This document shows positions 19,277 to 27,963 of a DNA stretch of 64,000 bases, piece after piece (the stretch's first letter is position 1; the number at the start of each line of letters is the position of its first letter). The stretch is from Micromonospora halophytica (GTDB lineage: Bacteria; Actinomycetota; Actinomycetes; Mycobacteriales; Micromonosporaceae). The stretch covers positions 186,001 through 250,000 of the forward strand of contig NZ_FMDN01000003.1 in NCBI RefSeq assembly GCF_900090245.1, written 5' to 3'. Position numbers and translations under genes: made by a program. The notes below the pieces were generated by a model, which was not told the DNA's origin, ran no database searches, and was given only the letters and a program-made list of their open reading frames with translations.

Positions 19277-19363
19277 CTCCACACCGGACTGATCGCCGCC
19301 CTCGCCCTCGGCGAGCGGGACGACGACTGGCCGCTGCCGGAGCCGGCCAGAATGATCGGCTGA
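19277..19363 (+). pseudogene. Possible 3' remnant of a lost gene
   Basis: An open stretch without a start reads LHTGLIAALALGERDDDW followed by PLPEPARMIG and a stop. It has protein-like composition and codon use and lies between the M50-like gene and the sigma factor. It could be the tail of a gene removed by deletion, or chance. No family is recognised. Confidence 0.25.
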
Positions 19364-19424
19364 GCCGGCAACCTGAACCGGGTCGCCGTGCGTGTCCCCT
19401 GCGACCACCACGGGGAGGTAGCAG

Positions 19425-19916
19425 GTGCCGGACGTCGACGGGTTCGACGAGTTCTACCGGAGCAGCCGACAACGGATGCTCGGCTTCGTCTACGTGCTGA
19501 CCGGCAACCTGGCCGAGGCGCAGGACGCCGTCCAGGAGGCGTACATCCGGGCCTGGCAGCGCTGGTCCACGGTGAGCGGGTACGACGACCCGGAGGCGTG
19601 GGTGCGGGTGGTGGCGAGCCGGATCGCGGTCAGCCGTTGGCGCAGCCTGCGCAGCCGGGCCCGGGCGTACCTGCGGCACGGGGTCCAGGAGAGCGTCCCC
19701 GGCCCCGGCACCGACACCGTCGAGGTGGTGGCCGCGCTGCGCCGCCTGCCGGAGGAACAGCGCACCGCCCTGGCCCTGTACTACCTGCTCGGCATGCCCG
19801 TCGCCGAGGTGGCCCGGGAGACCGAGGCGCCGGTCGGCACGGTGAAGGCCCGACTCTCCCGGGGGCGGGCCGCGCTGGCCGGACTGCTCGCCGTCGCCGA
19901 CCTGGAGGAGGCGTGA
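19425..19916 (+). CDS. SigE-type ECF RNA polymerase sigma factor
   Basis: A 163-residue sigma-70 family protein: region 2 (FDEFYRSSRQRMLGFVYVLT, AEAQDAVQEAYIRAWQRW) and region 4 (LRRLPEEQRTALALYYLLG, EVARETEAPVGTVKARLSRG). This is the actinobacterial SigE family (SACE-type). GTG at 19425 follows GGGGAGG. Its stop overlaps the ATG of the next gene (TGATG), so sigma factor and membrane protein are coupled, as usual for a sigma/anti-sigma pair. Target promoters are unknown. Confidence 0.9.
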   Translation: MPDVDGFDEFYRSSRQRMLGFVYVLTGNLAEAQDAVQEAYIRAWQRWSTVSGYDDPEAWVRVVASRIAVSRWRSLRSRARAYLRHGVQESVPGPGTDTVEVVAALRRLPEEQRTALALYYLLGMPVAEVARETEAPVGTVKARLSRGRAALAGLLAVADLEEA

Positions 19917-20809
19917 TGCGTGAGAATCTGCACTTCGTCGACCGGCTGCACCGGGACCTCGGCACGGTCCGCTGGGCCGAGCCGGCCCAGATCCGCGCCG
20001 TGGCCCGCCGACGCAGCCGGCGGACCGCCCTGCTGGCGGCCACCGCCGTGCTCGCCGTGGTGTCCGGTGCCGGGTACGCGGCGGCCGGACGGCCGGTGAC
20101 ACCCGTGCCTCCGATCGCGGCCACCCCGGCGTCGACCGTCGTACCGGCCGAGATTCCGCCGGAGGTCCTGCTCGCCCCGAGCGACGTGCCACTGAGGACC
20201 GGGGTGCGGCTCGGCGAGTCCGGACTCGGGGAGACGGTACGCGTCGACCCGCTGCTGGAGTCGTGCGGTCGCCATCGGGGTGTGCCATCGACCGGACCGA
20301 AGTCCCGGTCGTCCCGCTCCCGGACCATGATGCGCCCTGCCGTCGGCAGCCCGACGACGCCGGTGCTCACCCAGGACGTGTACCGCCTCGAGCCGCGGCA
20401 CGGTCGACTGCTCTTCGGCACCGTCTCGCTGCTGTTGAACGCCTGCGCCGAGTGGCAGTTCACCGACTCCGTGCCGCTGGCGGGCGGGACGACGCCGACC
20501 GTGCGTATCCACCGATGGGAGGCGCCGGTCAGCGGGTTCGCCGGCGACGAGTCCGTGATGCTGCGCCACACGTCGTTGCCGCCGCACGCCCGGGCCGCCG
20601 GGACGGCGGTGGACACCGCCCCGCGGAGCGAGGTCACCATGGTGGTGCGGGTCGGTGACCTGGTCACCGTGATCGCGACCGGCCCGGACGTCGTCGAGGA
20701 CACGGGCGAGGGCACCCGTTCCGCGCCCCGGCTCAGCCGCACCCAGTTGGAGACACTCGGCCGTACCGCCGCACGTCGGCTCTGCGTCGCCGCCGACCCG
20801 GGCTGCTGA
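19916..20809 (+). CDS. Membrane protein coupled to ECF sigma factor, putative anti-sigma
   Basis: A 297-residue protein: a short cytoplasmic N-terminus (MRENLHFVDRLHRDLGTVRW), an Arg-rich stretch, one transmembrane helix (about 40-60) and a large extracellular domain with two Cys-containing motifs (LLESCGR, LNACAEW) and a C-terminal RRLCVAADPGC. No zinc-binding anti-sigma motif is visible. The TGATG overlap with the sigma gene argues that it controls that factor. Middle residues about 115-140 are unusually Ser/Arg-rich but remain in frame with the C-terminus. Confidence 0.65.
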   Translation: MRENLHFVDRLHRDLGTVRWAEPAQIRAVARRRSRRTALLAATAVLAVVSGAGYAAAGRPVTPVPPIAATPASTVVPAEIPPEVLLAPSDVPLRTGVRLGESGLGETVRVDPLLESCGRHRGVPSTGPKSRSSRSRTMMRPAVGSPTTPVLTQDVYRLEPRHGRLLFGTVSLLLNACAEWQFTDSVPLAGGTTPTVRIHRWEAPVSGFAGDESVMLRHTSLPPHARAAGTAVDTAPRSEVTMVVRVGDLVTVIATGPDVVEDTGEGTRSAPRLSRTQLETLGRTAARRLCVAADPGC

Positions 20810-20852
20810 CGGGCCGGGCCGCGGGGAGGGCCGCAGGGAACAGGGTCAGCGC

Positions 20853-20888
20853 GCCGGGCCGCGTGACCCAGCGGTCGTGCGGCCCGGC
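20853..20888. terminator. Hairpin between convergent sigma/anti-sigma and accD genes
   Basis: GCCGGGCCGC (20853-20862) and GCGGCCCGGC (20879-20888) are perfect 10-base arms around a 16-base loop, in the short gap between converging genes. It can act as a terminator from either side. Confidence 0.65.
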
Positions 20889-20897
20889 CAGGTCGGG

Positions 20898-22481
20898 TCA
20901 GAGCGGGATGTTGCCGTGCTTCTTCGGCGGCAGGGTCTCCCGCTTGGTACGCAGCACCCGCAGCGCCCGGACGATCTGGGTGCGCGTCTCGTGCGGCGGG
21001 ATCACCGAGTCGACGTACCCGCGCTCGGCGGCGATGTACGGGTTGGCCAGAGTGTCCTCGTACTCGGCGATCTTCTCGGCGCGGACGGCGGCCGGATCCT
21101 CGGCGGCGGCGAGTTCCTGCCGGTAGAGGATGTTCACCGCGCCCTGCGCGCCCATCACCGCGATCTGCGCGGTCGGCCAGGCGAAGTTCAGGTCTGCGCC
21201 GAGGTGCTTGGAGCCCATCACGTCGTACGCCCCGCCGTACGCCTTGCGGGTGATCACGGTGACCTTCGGGACGGTGGCCTCGGCGTACGCGTAGATGAGC
21301 TTCGCGCCGCGACGGATGATGCCCTCCCACTCCTGGCCGGTGCCGGGGAGGAAGCCAGGCACGTCCACGAAGGTCAGCACCGGGATGTTGAAGGCGTCGC
21401 AGGTGCGCACGAACCGGGCCGCCTTCTCCGAGGCGGCGATGTCCAGGGTGCCGGCGAAGTGCATCGGCTGGTTGGCGACCACACCCACCGGGCGGCCCTC
21501 GACCCGGCCGTAGCCGACGATCAGGTTCTGCGCGTAGAGGGGCTGGACCTCCAGGAACTCGCCGTCGTCGAGGACGTGCTCGATCACCCGGTGCATGTCG
21601 TACGGCTGGTTGGCCGAGTCCGGGATCAGGGTGTCCAGCTCCCGGTCGGAATCCGAGATGTCGAGGTCGGCGGGGGAGTCGTAAACCACCGGCTCGTCGA
21701 GGTTGTTCGACGGCAGGTACGACAGCAGCGCCTTGACGTACTCGATCGCGTCGGACTCGTCGGTGGCGAGGTAGTGCGCGTTGCCGCTGCGCGAGTTGTG
21801 GGTGCGGGCGCCGCCCAGCTCCTCCATCGCCACGTCCTCGCCGGTGACCGTCTTGATGACGTCCGGGCCGGTGATGAACATGTGCGAGGTCTGGTCGACC
21901 ATCACGGTGAAGTCGGTGACCGCCGGGGAGTAGACCGCGCCACCCGCGCACGGGCCCATGATCAGCGAGATCTGCGGGATGACGCCGCTGGCCCGTACGT
22001 TGCGGAAGAAGATCTCGCCGTAGAGGCCGAGCGAGGCGACGCCCTCCTGGATCCGGGCGCCACCGGAGTCGTTGATGCCGACGACCGGGCAGCCGATCTT
22101 CATGGCCAGGTCCATCAGCTTGACGATCTTCTCGCCGAAGACCTCGCCGAGGGAGCCGCCGAAGACGGTGAAGTCCTGGGCGAAGACGCAGACCTGGCGG
22201 CCGTCGATGGTGCCGTACCCGGTGATGACGCCGTCGCCGTACGGGCGGGTGCGCTCCAGCCCGAAGTTGGTGGACCGGTGCCGGGCCAGCTCGTCCAGCT
22301 CGACGAAGGAGCCCTCGTCGAGCAGCAGCTCGATCCGCTCCCGGGCGGTCTTCTTGCCCCTCGCGTGCTGCTTCTCGACTGCGCGCGCCGACCCGGCGTG
22401 CACCGCCTCGTCGACCCGTCGCTCCAGGTCCGCCAGCTTGCCGGCGGTGCTGTGGATGTTGGTCCCGGTCTCGGTAGTCAC
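20898..22481 (-). CDS. accD: Acyl-CoA (propionyl-CoA) carboxylase beta chain
   Basis: A 527-residue carboxyltransferase. Two crotonase-fold halves are visible: acyl-CoA site [20 protein letters not shown] and biotin-site [20 protein letters not shown], with the oxyanion glycines in [12 protein letters not shown] and [13 protein letters not shown]. The C-terminus [14 protein letters not shown] is typical of actinobacterial AccD5/PccB. It transfers CO2 from biotin on AccA to acetyl- or propionyl-CoA. GTG at 22481 lies 6 bases after TATATT, the most canonical -10 in the window, so the transcript is probably leaderless and strong. birA diverges from it. Confidence 0.96.
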   Translation of the reverse strand: MTTETGTNIHSTAGKLADLERRVDEAVHAGSARAVEKQHARGKKTARERIELLLDEGSFVELDELARHRSTNFGLERTRPYGDGVITGYGTIDGRQVCVFAQDFTVFGGSLGEVFGEKIVKLMDLAMKIGCPVVGINDSGGARIQEGVASLGLYGEIFFRNVRASGVIPQISLIMGPCAGGAVYSPAVTDFTVMVDQTSHMFITGPDVIKTVTGEDVAMEELGGARTHNSRSGNAHYLATDESDAIEYVKALLSYLPSNNLDEPVVYDSPADLDISDSDRELDTLIPDSANQPYDMHRVIEHVLDDGEFLEVQPLYAQNLIVGYGRVEGRPVGVVANQPMHFAGTLDIAASEKAARFVRTCDAFNIPVLTFVDVPGFLPGTGQEWEGIIRRGAKLIYAYAEATVPKVTVITRKAYGGAYDVMGSKHLGADLNFAWPTAQIAVMGAQGAVNILYRQELAAAEDPAAVRAEKIAEYEDTLANPYIAAERGYVDSVIPPHETRTQIVRALRVLRTKRETLPPKKHGNIPL

Positions 22482-22487
22482 CCAGGG

Positions 22488-22493
22488 AATATA
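22488..22493 (-). promoter_or_regulatory. accD -10 element, leaderless
   Basis: TATATT on the minus strand, six bases before the accD GTG. No convincing -35 is seen. The divergent birA -10 is at 22555-22560, so about 60 bases separate the two -10 elements and each upstream region overlaps the other. Confidence 0.7.
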
Positions 22494-22566
22494 ACGATGG
22501 TTCAGGGCCGGGCCGCTGTGCAGTACGCCTCAATACCCTCCGTCGCGCCGGCCGTAGGCTGGCGGG

Positions 22567-23442
22567 ATGCCGGGCTCCCCGTACACCGATCTGGACCGAC
22601 CGCCGCTGTCGGCGGCGCGGCTGGCCCGCGCGTTGACCCCGCCGCACGGGCCGTGGCGCCGGCTCGACCTGCGGGTCGAGACCGGCTCGACCAACGCGGA
22701 CGCGGTGCAGGCGGCCCGCGCGGGCGAGCCGGAGGGCCTGGTGGTGGTCGCCGAACGGCAGACGGCCGGGCGGGGCCGGCGCGGCCGGGTCTGGCAGTCG
22801 CCGGCCAGGGCGGGCATCGCGACCAGCGTCCTGCTCCGGCCCGGTGCGGCCGTCGCGGACCGTGGCTGGCCGCCGGCCCCCGCGACGGGGTACGGCTGGC
22901 TGCCGTTGCTCGCCGGCGTCGCGCTGGTCGAGGCGGTGGCCCGGTTGGCCGAGCTGGAGGCCGGGCTGAAGTGGCCGAACGACCTGCTGGTCTCCGACGC
23001 CAAGTGCGGCGGCATCCTCGCCGAGGCGGTGCCGGGGGCGTCCCCGGCCCAGCCACCCGCGATCGTGCTGGGTATCGGTCTCAACGTCACGCTGCGCGCC
23101 GACGAGCTGCCGGAGAATCCGACCGGCCTGCCGGCGACCTCGCTGCGACTGGCCGGCGCCGTCGCCACCGATCGGGATCCGCTGCTGCGCGCGCTGCTCC
23201 GCTCCCTCGCCGAGTGGTACGACCGCTGGCGTGCCGCCGGGGGCGACGCGGTGGCCAGTGGCCTGCGCGACGCCTACCTGGCCTCCTGCGCCACCCTCGA
23301 CCGCCAGGTACGGGTGCTGCTCCCGGACGGGGCCGAGCTGACCGGCCGGGCCACCGGGGTGGACACCGACGGTCACCTCCTGGTCGAGACGGCGGCCGGC
23401 CGGCGCCACCTCGCCGCCGGCGACGTCCTCCACCTCCGCTGA
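22567..23442 (+). CDS. birA: Biotin--[acyl-CoA carboxylase] ligase
   Basis: A 291-residue ligase that activates biotin as biotinyl-AMP and attaches it to the AMKM lysine of AccA. It carries STNADAVQAARAGEPEG, the biotinyl-AMP loop GRGRRGRVWQSP, LKWPNDLLV, KCGGILAE and GIGLNV, then a C-terminal SH3-like domain. It lacks the N-terminal DNA-binding domain of E. coli BirA, so it is an enzyme only. ATG at 22567 lies 6 bases after TAGGCT. It is divergent from accD, as in mycobacteria. Confidence 0.95.
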   Translation: MPGSPYTDLDRPPLSAARLARALTPPHGPWRRLDLRVETGSTNADAVQAARAGEPEGLVVVAERQTAGRGRRGRVWQSPARAGIATSVLLRPGAAVADRGWPPAPATGYGWLPLLAGVALVEAVARLAELEAGLKWPNDLLVSDAKCGGILAEAVPGASPAQPPAIVLGIGLNVTLRADELPENPTGLPATSLRLAGAVATDRDPLLRALLRSLAEWYDRWRAAGGDAVASGLRDAYLASCATLDRQVRVLLPDGAELTGRATGVDTDGHLLVETAAGRRHLAAGDVLHLR

Positions 23443-23459
23443 TTTTGCCCGGCCGTGTC

Positions 23460-23514
23460 GATCATGAGGTTGGCGGCACTGAATCCGGCGAAACGCCCCG
23501 CCAGCTTCGTGATC
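23460..23514. repeat. REP-like hairpin, GATCATGAGGTT type
   Basis: Arms GATCATGAGGTTGGCGG (23460-23476) and CCGCCAGCTTCGTGATC (23498-23514) pair with three positions off; at least two can be G-U pairs in RNA. The loop is 21 bases. It lies just after birA. Related outer ends (GATCATGAAGTTAT) are found in the hairpin at 31210-31268. Confidence 0.6.
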
Positions 23515-23632
23515 GGCGGCCGGGGAGCGGGCCCGGGCGGAGGTGCCGGGGTGGGGTGGGTCGTGTGGGTGATAGGTCGCGGGGGTTCGAGAGGTTACGG
23601 TCGGCGCGTCTGATTCCGGCGAGGAGGTTCCC

Positions 23633-24205
23633 GTGGCGTTCCCCGAAGACGTGCTCACCGAGGACGAGCACGTCGTCCTGCACCTGCACCCGCACTGGAA
23701 GGCGCTGCTGCGGCCGGCCCTGGTGCTGGTGCTCGGCGTCGCCGCACTGACGGCGGCCTGGGTCCTGCTGCCCGAGGGCGTCGGCAGCACGATCGCGCTG
23801 TACGTCCTGGCCGGGCTGGTCGTGGCGTCGGCGCTGTGGTTGGCGCTCTGGCCGTTCCTGGTCTGGCGGACCACCCACTACCTGTTCACCAACGAGCGGG
23901 TGCTGCTCCAGCAGGGGGTGCTGTCCCGGGACCGCCGGGACATCCCGCTGACCCGGATCAACGACCACGCGATGAACCAGCGCTTCATCGAGCGGCTGCT
24001 CGGCTGCGGCACGCTCACCATCGAGTCGGCGGGGGAGCGCGGCCAGTCCGTGCTGCGCGACGTGCCGCAGGTGGGCAAGGTCCAGACCAAGCTCTACGAG
24101 TTGGTCGAGGCCCACCACGACAAGCACTCGCTGGGCGACGGCGAGATGCGCGAGATCCTCGCCGACATGCGCGACGGCAAGCCCCTCCGCGACTCCACCG
24201 CCTGA
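23633..24205 (+). CDS. PH-domain (bPH2/YdbS-like) membrane protein
   Basis: A 190-residue protein: N-terminal HVVLHLHPHWKALLRP, two transmembrane helices (about 25-75), then a bacterial PH domain with the hallmark THYLFTNERVLLQQG and GVLSRDRRDIPLTRIND, and GCGTLTIESAGERG. The C-terminus is cytoplasmic and helical. GTG at 23633 follows GGAGG. In M. tuberculosis a PH-domain gene (Rv3278c) lies beside birA and accD5, so it belongs to the conserved neighbourhood. Its function is not established. Confidence 0.88.
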   Translation: MAFPEDVLTEDEHVVLHLHPHWKALLRPALVLVLGVAALTAAWVLLPEGVGSTIALYVLAGLVVASALWLALWPFLVWRTTHYLFTNERVLLQQGVLSRDRRDIPLTRINDHAMNQRFIERLLGCGTLTIESAGERGQSVLRDVPQVGKVQTKLYELVEAHHDKHSLGDGEMREILADMRDGKPLRDSTA

Positions 24206-24257
24206 CCTCCGACCACCCACCCCGCGCTCCGGCACGCCGGACGGGCGGGGACGCGGG

Positions 24258-24283
24258 CGCCCCCGGGGGATTCCCCGGGGGCG
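24258..24283. terminator. Strong hairpin between convergent PH-domain and gtrA genes
   Basis: CGCCCCCGGGG and CCCCGGGGGCG form a perfect 11-base stem with loop GATT. An outer pair (CCACCCACC near 24212 and GGTGGGTGG near 24288) encloses it. It serves as a bidirectional terminator between two converging genes. Confidence 0.75.
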
Positions 24284-24297
24284 TCGTGGTGGGTGGG

Positions 24298-25014
24298 TCA
24301 GCGGCGGGGGCGGCGGGTGCCGGCGTGCAGCTCGGCGGCCAGTTCCGCCTCCAGGTCTGCGCCGACCGTGCTGCCCAGGCCCGCGTCCAGCGGTGCCGGG
24401 CGCACCTTGGGCTGCCGGAAGACCGGCTCGGTGACCGGGTTGCGTCGGCCCGTCTGCTGCTGGTGCTGGGCCTCCTCCAGCTCGCTGACCGACTCGGCCA
24501 GTTCGGCGATCGGATCCATCTCGGCCATCGTGTCCCACTCGTCGCGCGGGATGGAGTGCCAGGTCTCCTCGGCGTGCTTGGGGACCGGCTGGAAGACGAA
24601 GGTCCGGTAGGACCAGAACCGGAACAGGGTGGCCAGCAGGACGCCACCGGTCTTCGCCACGTTGAGCGCGAGCAGGCTGGTCATGCCCAGGCCGTACTTG
24701 GCGGCCGCGAGGACACCCAGTTCGATGAGCAGGCCGGCGCCGTTGAACAGGAAAAACAGGACGTATTCGCGCTGAACCGCTGCTTTCGGTCGATCACGGT
24801 ATGTCCAGTGCCGATTCATCAGATACGACGTGATCGTCGCCACGATGGTGGCGATGACTGTCGCCTTCAGCTGGCCGTCGACAAAAACGGTGAGTGCCAG
24901 GGCGTTGAACACCGCGTAATTGATGACGGTGTTGACGCCGCCGACGATGCCGAATTTGAGCGCCTCGTGGATGAACTTCTGCCAGCGCTCGGGCAGCAGA
25001 CGGACAAGACGCAT
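24298..25014 (-). CDS. GtrA-family membrane protein with long cytoplasmic tail
   Basis: A 238-residue protein. The first 145 residues form a four-helix GtrA domain (FGIVGGVNTVINYAVFNALA, TSYLMNRHWTYRD, LFFLFNGAGLLIELGVLAA, LFRFWSYRTFVF). GtrA proteins are thought to move undecaprenyl-phosphate-linked sugars across the membrane for wall or glycan assembly. Unusually, about 90 residues of acidic, Gln-rich, probably disordered tail follow. ATG at 25014 lies 7 bases after TAAGGT. M. tuberculosis has a membrane gene at the matching position (Rv3277), from memory. Confidence 0.87.
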   Translation of the reverse strand: MRLVRLLPERWQKFIHEALKFGIVGGVNTVINYAVFNALALTVFVDGQLKATVIATIVATITSYLMNRHWTYRDRPKAAVQREYVLFFLFNGAGLLIELGVLAAAKYGLGMTSLLALNVAKTGGVLLATLFRFWSYRTFVFQPVPKHAEETWHSIPRDEWDTMAEMDPIAELAESVSELEEAQHQQQTGRRNPVTEPVFRQPKVRPAPLDAGLGSTVGADLEAELAAELHAGTRRPRR

Positions 25015-25077
25015 GCGGAACACCTTAGGACAGTGGGCGGGGCCGGCAGGTTCCGGCCGGACGGGATGGGCGGCAGG

Positions 25078-25617
25078 TCACGCCTCTGGCGGCCGGTCGT
25101 CCGCCGCCTCCGGAACCGGGGGAGTTCCCGCTTCCACGAAGACGAACCGTCGATACGACCAGAACCGGAACAGCGTTCCGAGCCCGGTGCCGACGACGAA
25201 GCTGGCGATGTTGTCGGCCAGCGCGGTCTGGAACACCTCCGGCCAGACGCGGCCGAGGCCGTACCGGCTGATGACGAGGCAGGCCACCGCGATACCCAGG
25301 CCCACCGTGTTGAAGAAGAAGAAGAGTCCGTACTCCCGGGCGGGGTGCGAGCGCAGGCGGTGGCGCCACGTCCAGAACCGGTTGCCGAGGAAGGCCAGGG
25401 TGGCGGCCACCACGGTGGAGATCGTCTTCGCGGCGACCGGCGGGACGCCCCGGCCGACGGACAGGTAGTTGAAGAGCGCGAAGTCGACGAGGAACGCGAT
25501 CCCGCCCACGGTGGCGAACTTGCTCATCTCGCGGACGAGGTGACCGAAGCGGTCCGTCAGTGTGCGGACCAGACCCGGGCGGGTCTGCGGGGACCCTGGT
25601 GGTTGGTCCCCGGTCAT
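25078..25617 (-). CDS. Second GtrA-family membrane protein
   Basis: A 179-residue, four-helix GtrA protein (FATVGGIAFLVDFALFNYLS, FLGNRFWTWRHRLR, YGLFFFFNTVGLGIAVACL, LFRFWSYRRFVF) with a short tail. It is about as similar to its neighbour as diverged paralogs would be. The same RFWSYR and NRxW motifs show the shared fold. ATG at 25617 is chosen because the region before it is short and Arg-rich; the ribosome binding site is weak. The two gtrA genes are tandem, so they may act on different lipid-linked sugars. Confidence 0.85.
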   Translation of the reverse strand: MTGDQPPGSPQTRPGLVRTLTDRFGHLVREMSKFATVGGIAFLVDFALFNYLSVGRGVPPVAAKTISTVVAATLAFLGNRFWTWRHRLRSHPAREYGLFFFFNTVGLGIAVACLVISRYGLGRVWPEVFQTALADNIASFVVGTGLGTLFRFWSYRRFVFVEAGTPPVPEAADDRPPEA

Positions 25618-26081
25618 CGTCGCGGCCACTCGCCGAGCGTACCGGTTGGGCGCTCCCCGGACGCGCAGCAACGGCGAGCCGCCCGGGCGGCTCGCCGCGG
25701 GGCTCGCCGGGCCGGACGCCCACCGGTGGTCTCCAGTGAGCAGAGCGTAACTCCAGGTGGCGTATCGGCTCCACGGTTCCCCGATTCGTCGACGGCGTCA
25801 CCGGAAGTCCGGTTCCTCTGTCCCTCACCGTCCGTTCCCGCAGCCGTCGACAGTTCGCCGCAGGATTTGCGTGAAACTGCGCGCGAAAGCGGGTATTAGC
25901 TCGTGATGCCGCAGCCGGGCCGTACCTTGTGCAGTTCTTCACAACCAGTCCCACTGACTCGCGGGTCCGCCCGGTTTACGCTGAGCGCAATCCCAGGTTT
26001 CCACGAAGGCGACGCGGCCCGCGTCCGCCGTGACTCGTGCATCCCATAGATCGGTCAGCGTCGACCACAAGGAGATGTGAC
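25618..26081. other. Intergenic region, divergent promoters, no gene seen
   Basis: A 464-base gap between divergent gtrA and pckG. No plausible coding region is seen on either strand. The right half (25750-26030) is richer in A/T than its surroundings and should hold the pckG promoter. A TACGCT hexamer on the minus strand (about 25636-25641) may be the gtrA -10. The last bases carry the strong pckG ribosome binding site. Confidence 0.6.
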
Positions 26082-27926
26082 ATGGTTGCTCCGGCAGTTG
26101 TGCGGGGTATCGACCAGGCCCCGACGACCCACCCCAAGCTGCTCGCCTGGGTCAGAGAAGTCGCTGAACTGACCACCCCCGACCGGGTGGTCTGGGTCGA
26201 CGGGTCCGATGAGGAGTGGCGGCGCCTCACCGACGAACTCGTCGAGAACGGCACGCTGATTCGGCTGAATCCCGAGAAGAAGCCCAACTCGTTCTACGCG
26301 CGGACGGACCCGACGGACGTCGCCCGGGTCGAGGAGCGCACCTTCATCTGCTCCGCCGACGAGGCGGACGCCGGCCCCACCAACAACTGGATGGCGCCGG
26401 CCGAGATGAAACGGACGATGACCGAGTTGTACCGCGGCTGCATGCGCGGGCGCACCATGTACGTCATCCCGTTCTGCATGGGCCCCGTCGAGGCCGAGAA
26501 CCCGATGTTCGGCGTGGAGATCACCGACAGCCCGTACGTCGTCGCCTCGATGCGGATCATGACCCGGATGGGCGCCAAGGTCCTGGAGGCCATGGGCGAC
26601 GACGCGGACTTCGTGCACGCGTTGCACTCCATCGGTGCGCCGCTCGCCCCCGGCCAGCAGGACGTCGCCTGGCCGTGCAACGAGACCAAGTACATCTCGC
26701 ACTTCCCGGAGACCCGGGAGATCTGGTCCTTCGGGTCCGGGTACGGCGGCAACTCGCTGCTCGGCAAGAAGTGCTACTCGCTGCGCATCGCCAGCGTGAT
26801 GGGGCGCGACGAGGGCTGGCTCGCCGAGCACATGCTGATCCTCAAGATCACCTCGCCGGAGGGCAAGGTCTACCACATCGCCGGGGCGTTCCCGTCCGCC
26901 TGTGGCAAGACCAACCTCGCCATGCTGGAGCCGACCATCCCGGGCTGGAAGGTCGAGACCATCGGCGACGACATCGCCTGGATGCGCTTCGGCTCCGACG
27001 GCCGCCTCTACGCGGTCAACCCGGAGTACGGCCTCTTCGGCGTCGCCCCGGGCACCGACTGGAAGACCAACGCCAACGCCATGCGGACGCTGGACCGCGG
27101 CAACTCCGTCTTCACCAACGTCGCCCTCACCGACGACGGTGACATCTGGTGGGAGGGCATGGGTGAGCCGCCGGCGCACCTGATCGACTGGAAGGGCAAC
27201 GACTGGACGCCGGAGAGCGACAGCCTCTCCTCGCACGCGAACAGCCGGTTCTGCACCCCGATCACCCAGTGCCCCATCCTCGCCGAGGACTACTACGACC
27301 CGAACGGCGTGCCGATCGACGCCATCCTCTTCGGTGGTCGCCGCCGGGACACCATCCCGCTGGTCACCGAGGCCCGGGACTGGGTGCACGGCGTCTACAT
27401 GGGCGCCACGCTCTCCTCGGAGACCACCGCCGCCGCCTCCGGCGCGGTCGGCGTGGTCCGCCGCGACCCGATGGCGATGCTGCCGTTCATCGGTTACCAC
27501 GCCGGCGACTACTTCCGGCACTGGATCGAGATGAGCAAGGGCGTCGACGGCGACGAGTCCAAGCTGCCCAAGATCTACTACGTCAACTGGTTCCGCAAGG
27601 ACGCCGAGGGCAACTTCCTCTGGCCGGGCTTCGGCGAGAACTCGCGCGTGCTCAAGTGGGTCATCGAGCGGATCGAGGGTCGCGCCGACGCCGTCGAGAC
27701 CCCGATCGGCATGGTCCCCGCGCAGGACGCCCTGGACGTCGAGGGTCTGGACATGACCCCCGAGGACGTCCGGATCGCCCTGAAGGTCGACCCGGAGGAG
27801 TGGCGCCGGGAGCTCCCGCTGGTCAACGAGTGGTTCGAGAAGTTCGGCGACAAGCTGCCGGGCGTCCTCTGGGCCGAGCTGGACGCGCTGCGCGCCCGGC
27901 TCGACGCGGAGCAGCCGCAGAAGTAG
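26082..27926 (+). CDS. pckG: Phosphoenolpyruvate carboxykinase, GTP type
   Basis: A 614-residue gluconeogenic enzyme converting oxaloacetate and GTP to PEP, CO2 and GDP. It has the P-loop with active-site Cys274 ([12 protein letters not shown]), metal/kinase-2 motif [19 protein letters not shown], and the GTP-specific C-terminal [15 protein letters not shown]. Length is standard. AAGGAGATGTGAC precedes ATG at 26082. The window also encodes PEP carboxylase (53433-56222), so both directions of the PEP-oxaloacetate node are present. Confidence 0.97.
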   Translation: MVAPAVVRGIDQAPTTHPKLLAWVREVAELTTPDRVVWVDGSDEEWRRLTDELVENGTLIRLNPEKKPNSFYARTDPTDVARVEERTFICSADEADAGPTNNWMAPAEMKRTMTELYRGCMRGRTMYVIPFCMGPVEAENPMFGVEITDSPYVVASMRIMTRMGAKVLEAMGDDADFVHALHSIGAPLAPGQQDVAWPCNETKYISHFPETREIWSFGSGYGGNSLLGKKCYSLRIASVMGRDEGWLAEHMLILKITSPEGKVYHIAGAFPSACGKTNLAMLEPTIPGWKVETIGDDIAWMRFGSDGRLYAVNPEYGLFGVAPGTDWKTNANAMRTLDRGNSVFTNVALTDDGDIWWEGMGEPPAHLIDWKGNDWTPESDSLSSHANSRFCTPITQCPILAEDYYDPNGVPIDAILFGGRRRDTIPLVTEARDWVHGVYMGATLSSETTAAASGAVGVVRRDPMAMLPFIGYHAGDYFRHWIEMSKGVDGDESKLPKIYYVNWFRKDAEGNFLWPGFGENSRVLKWVIERIEGRADAVETPIGMVPAQDALDVEGLDMTPEDVRIALKVDPEEWRRELPLVNEWFEKFGDKLPGVLWAELDALRARLDAEQPQK

Positions 27927-27934
27927 GTGTGACG

Positions 27935-27953
27935 GTTGCCCGCACCGGGCAAC
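27935..27953. terminator. Short hairpin after pckG
   Basis: GTTGCCCG-CAC-CGGGCAAC is a perfect 8-base stem with a 3-base loop, starting 8 bases after the pckG stop and ending 10 bases before the next start codon. It can act as a terminator or attenuator. Confidence 0.6.
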
Positions 27954-27963
27954 ATCGGATCCC

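Noticed and set aside
20262-20350. Compensated frameshift in the putative anti-sigma gene
   Set aside because: The Ser/Arg-rich stretch looks odd, but the reading frame carries on into a plausible domain (TPVLTQDVYRLEP) with no second signal.
19630-23874. Minus-strand open frame of over 1,400 codons
   Set aside because: It crosses the sigma, membrane, accD and birA genes out of frame, and the real genes explain the sequence.
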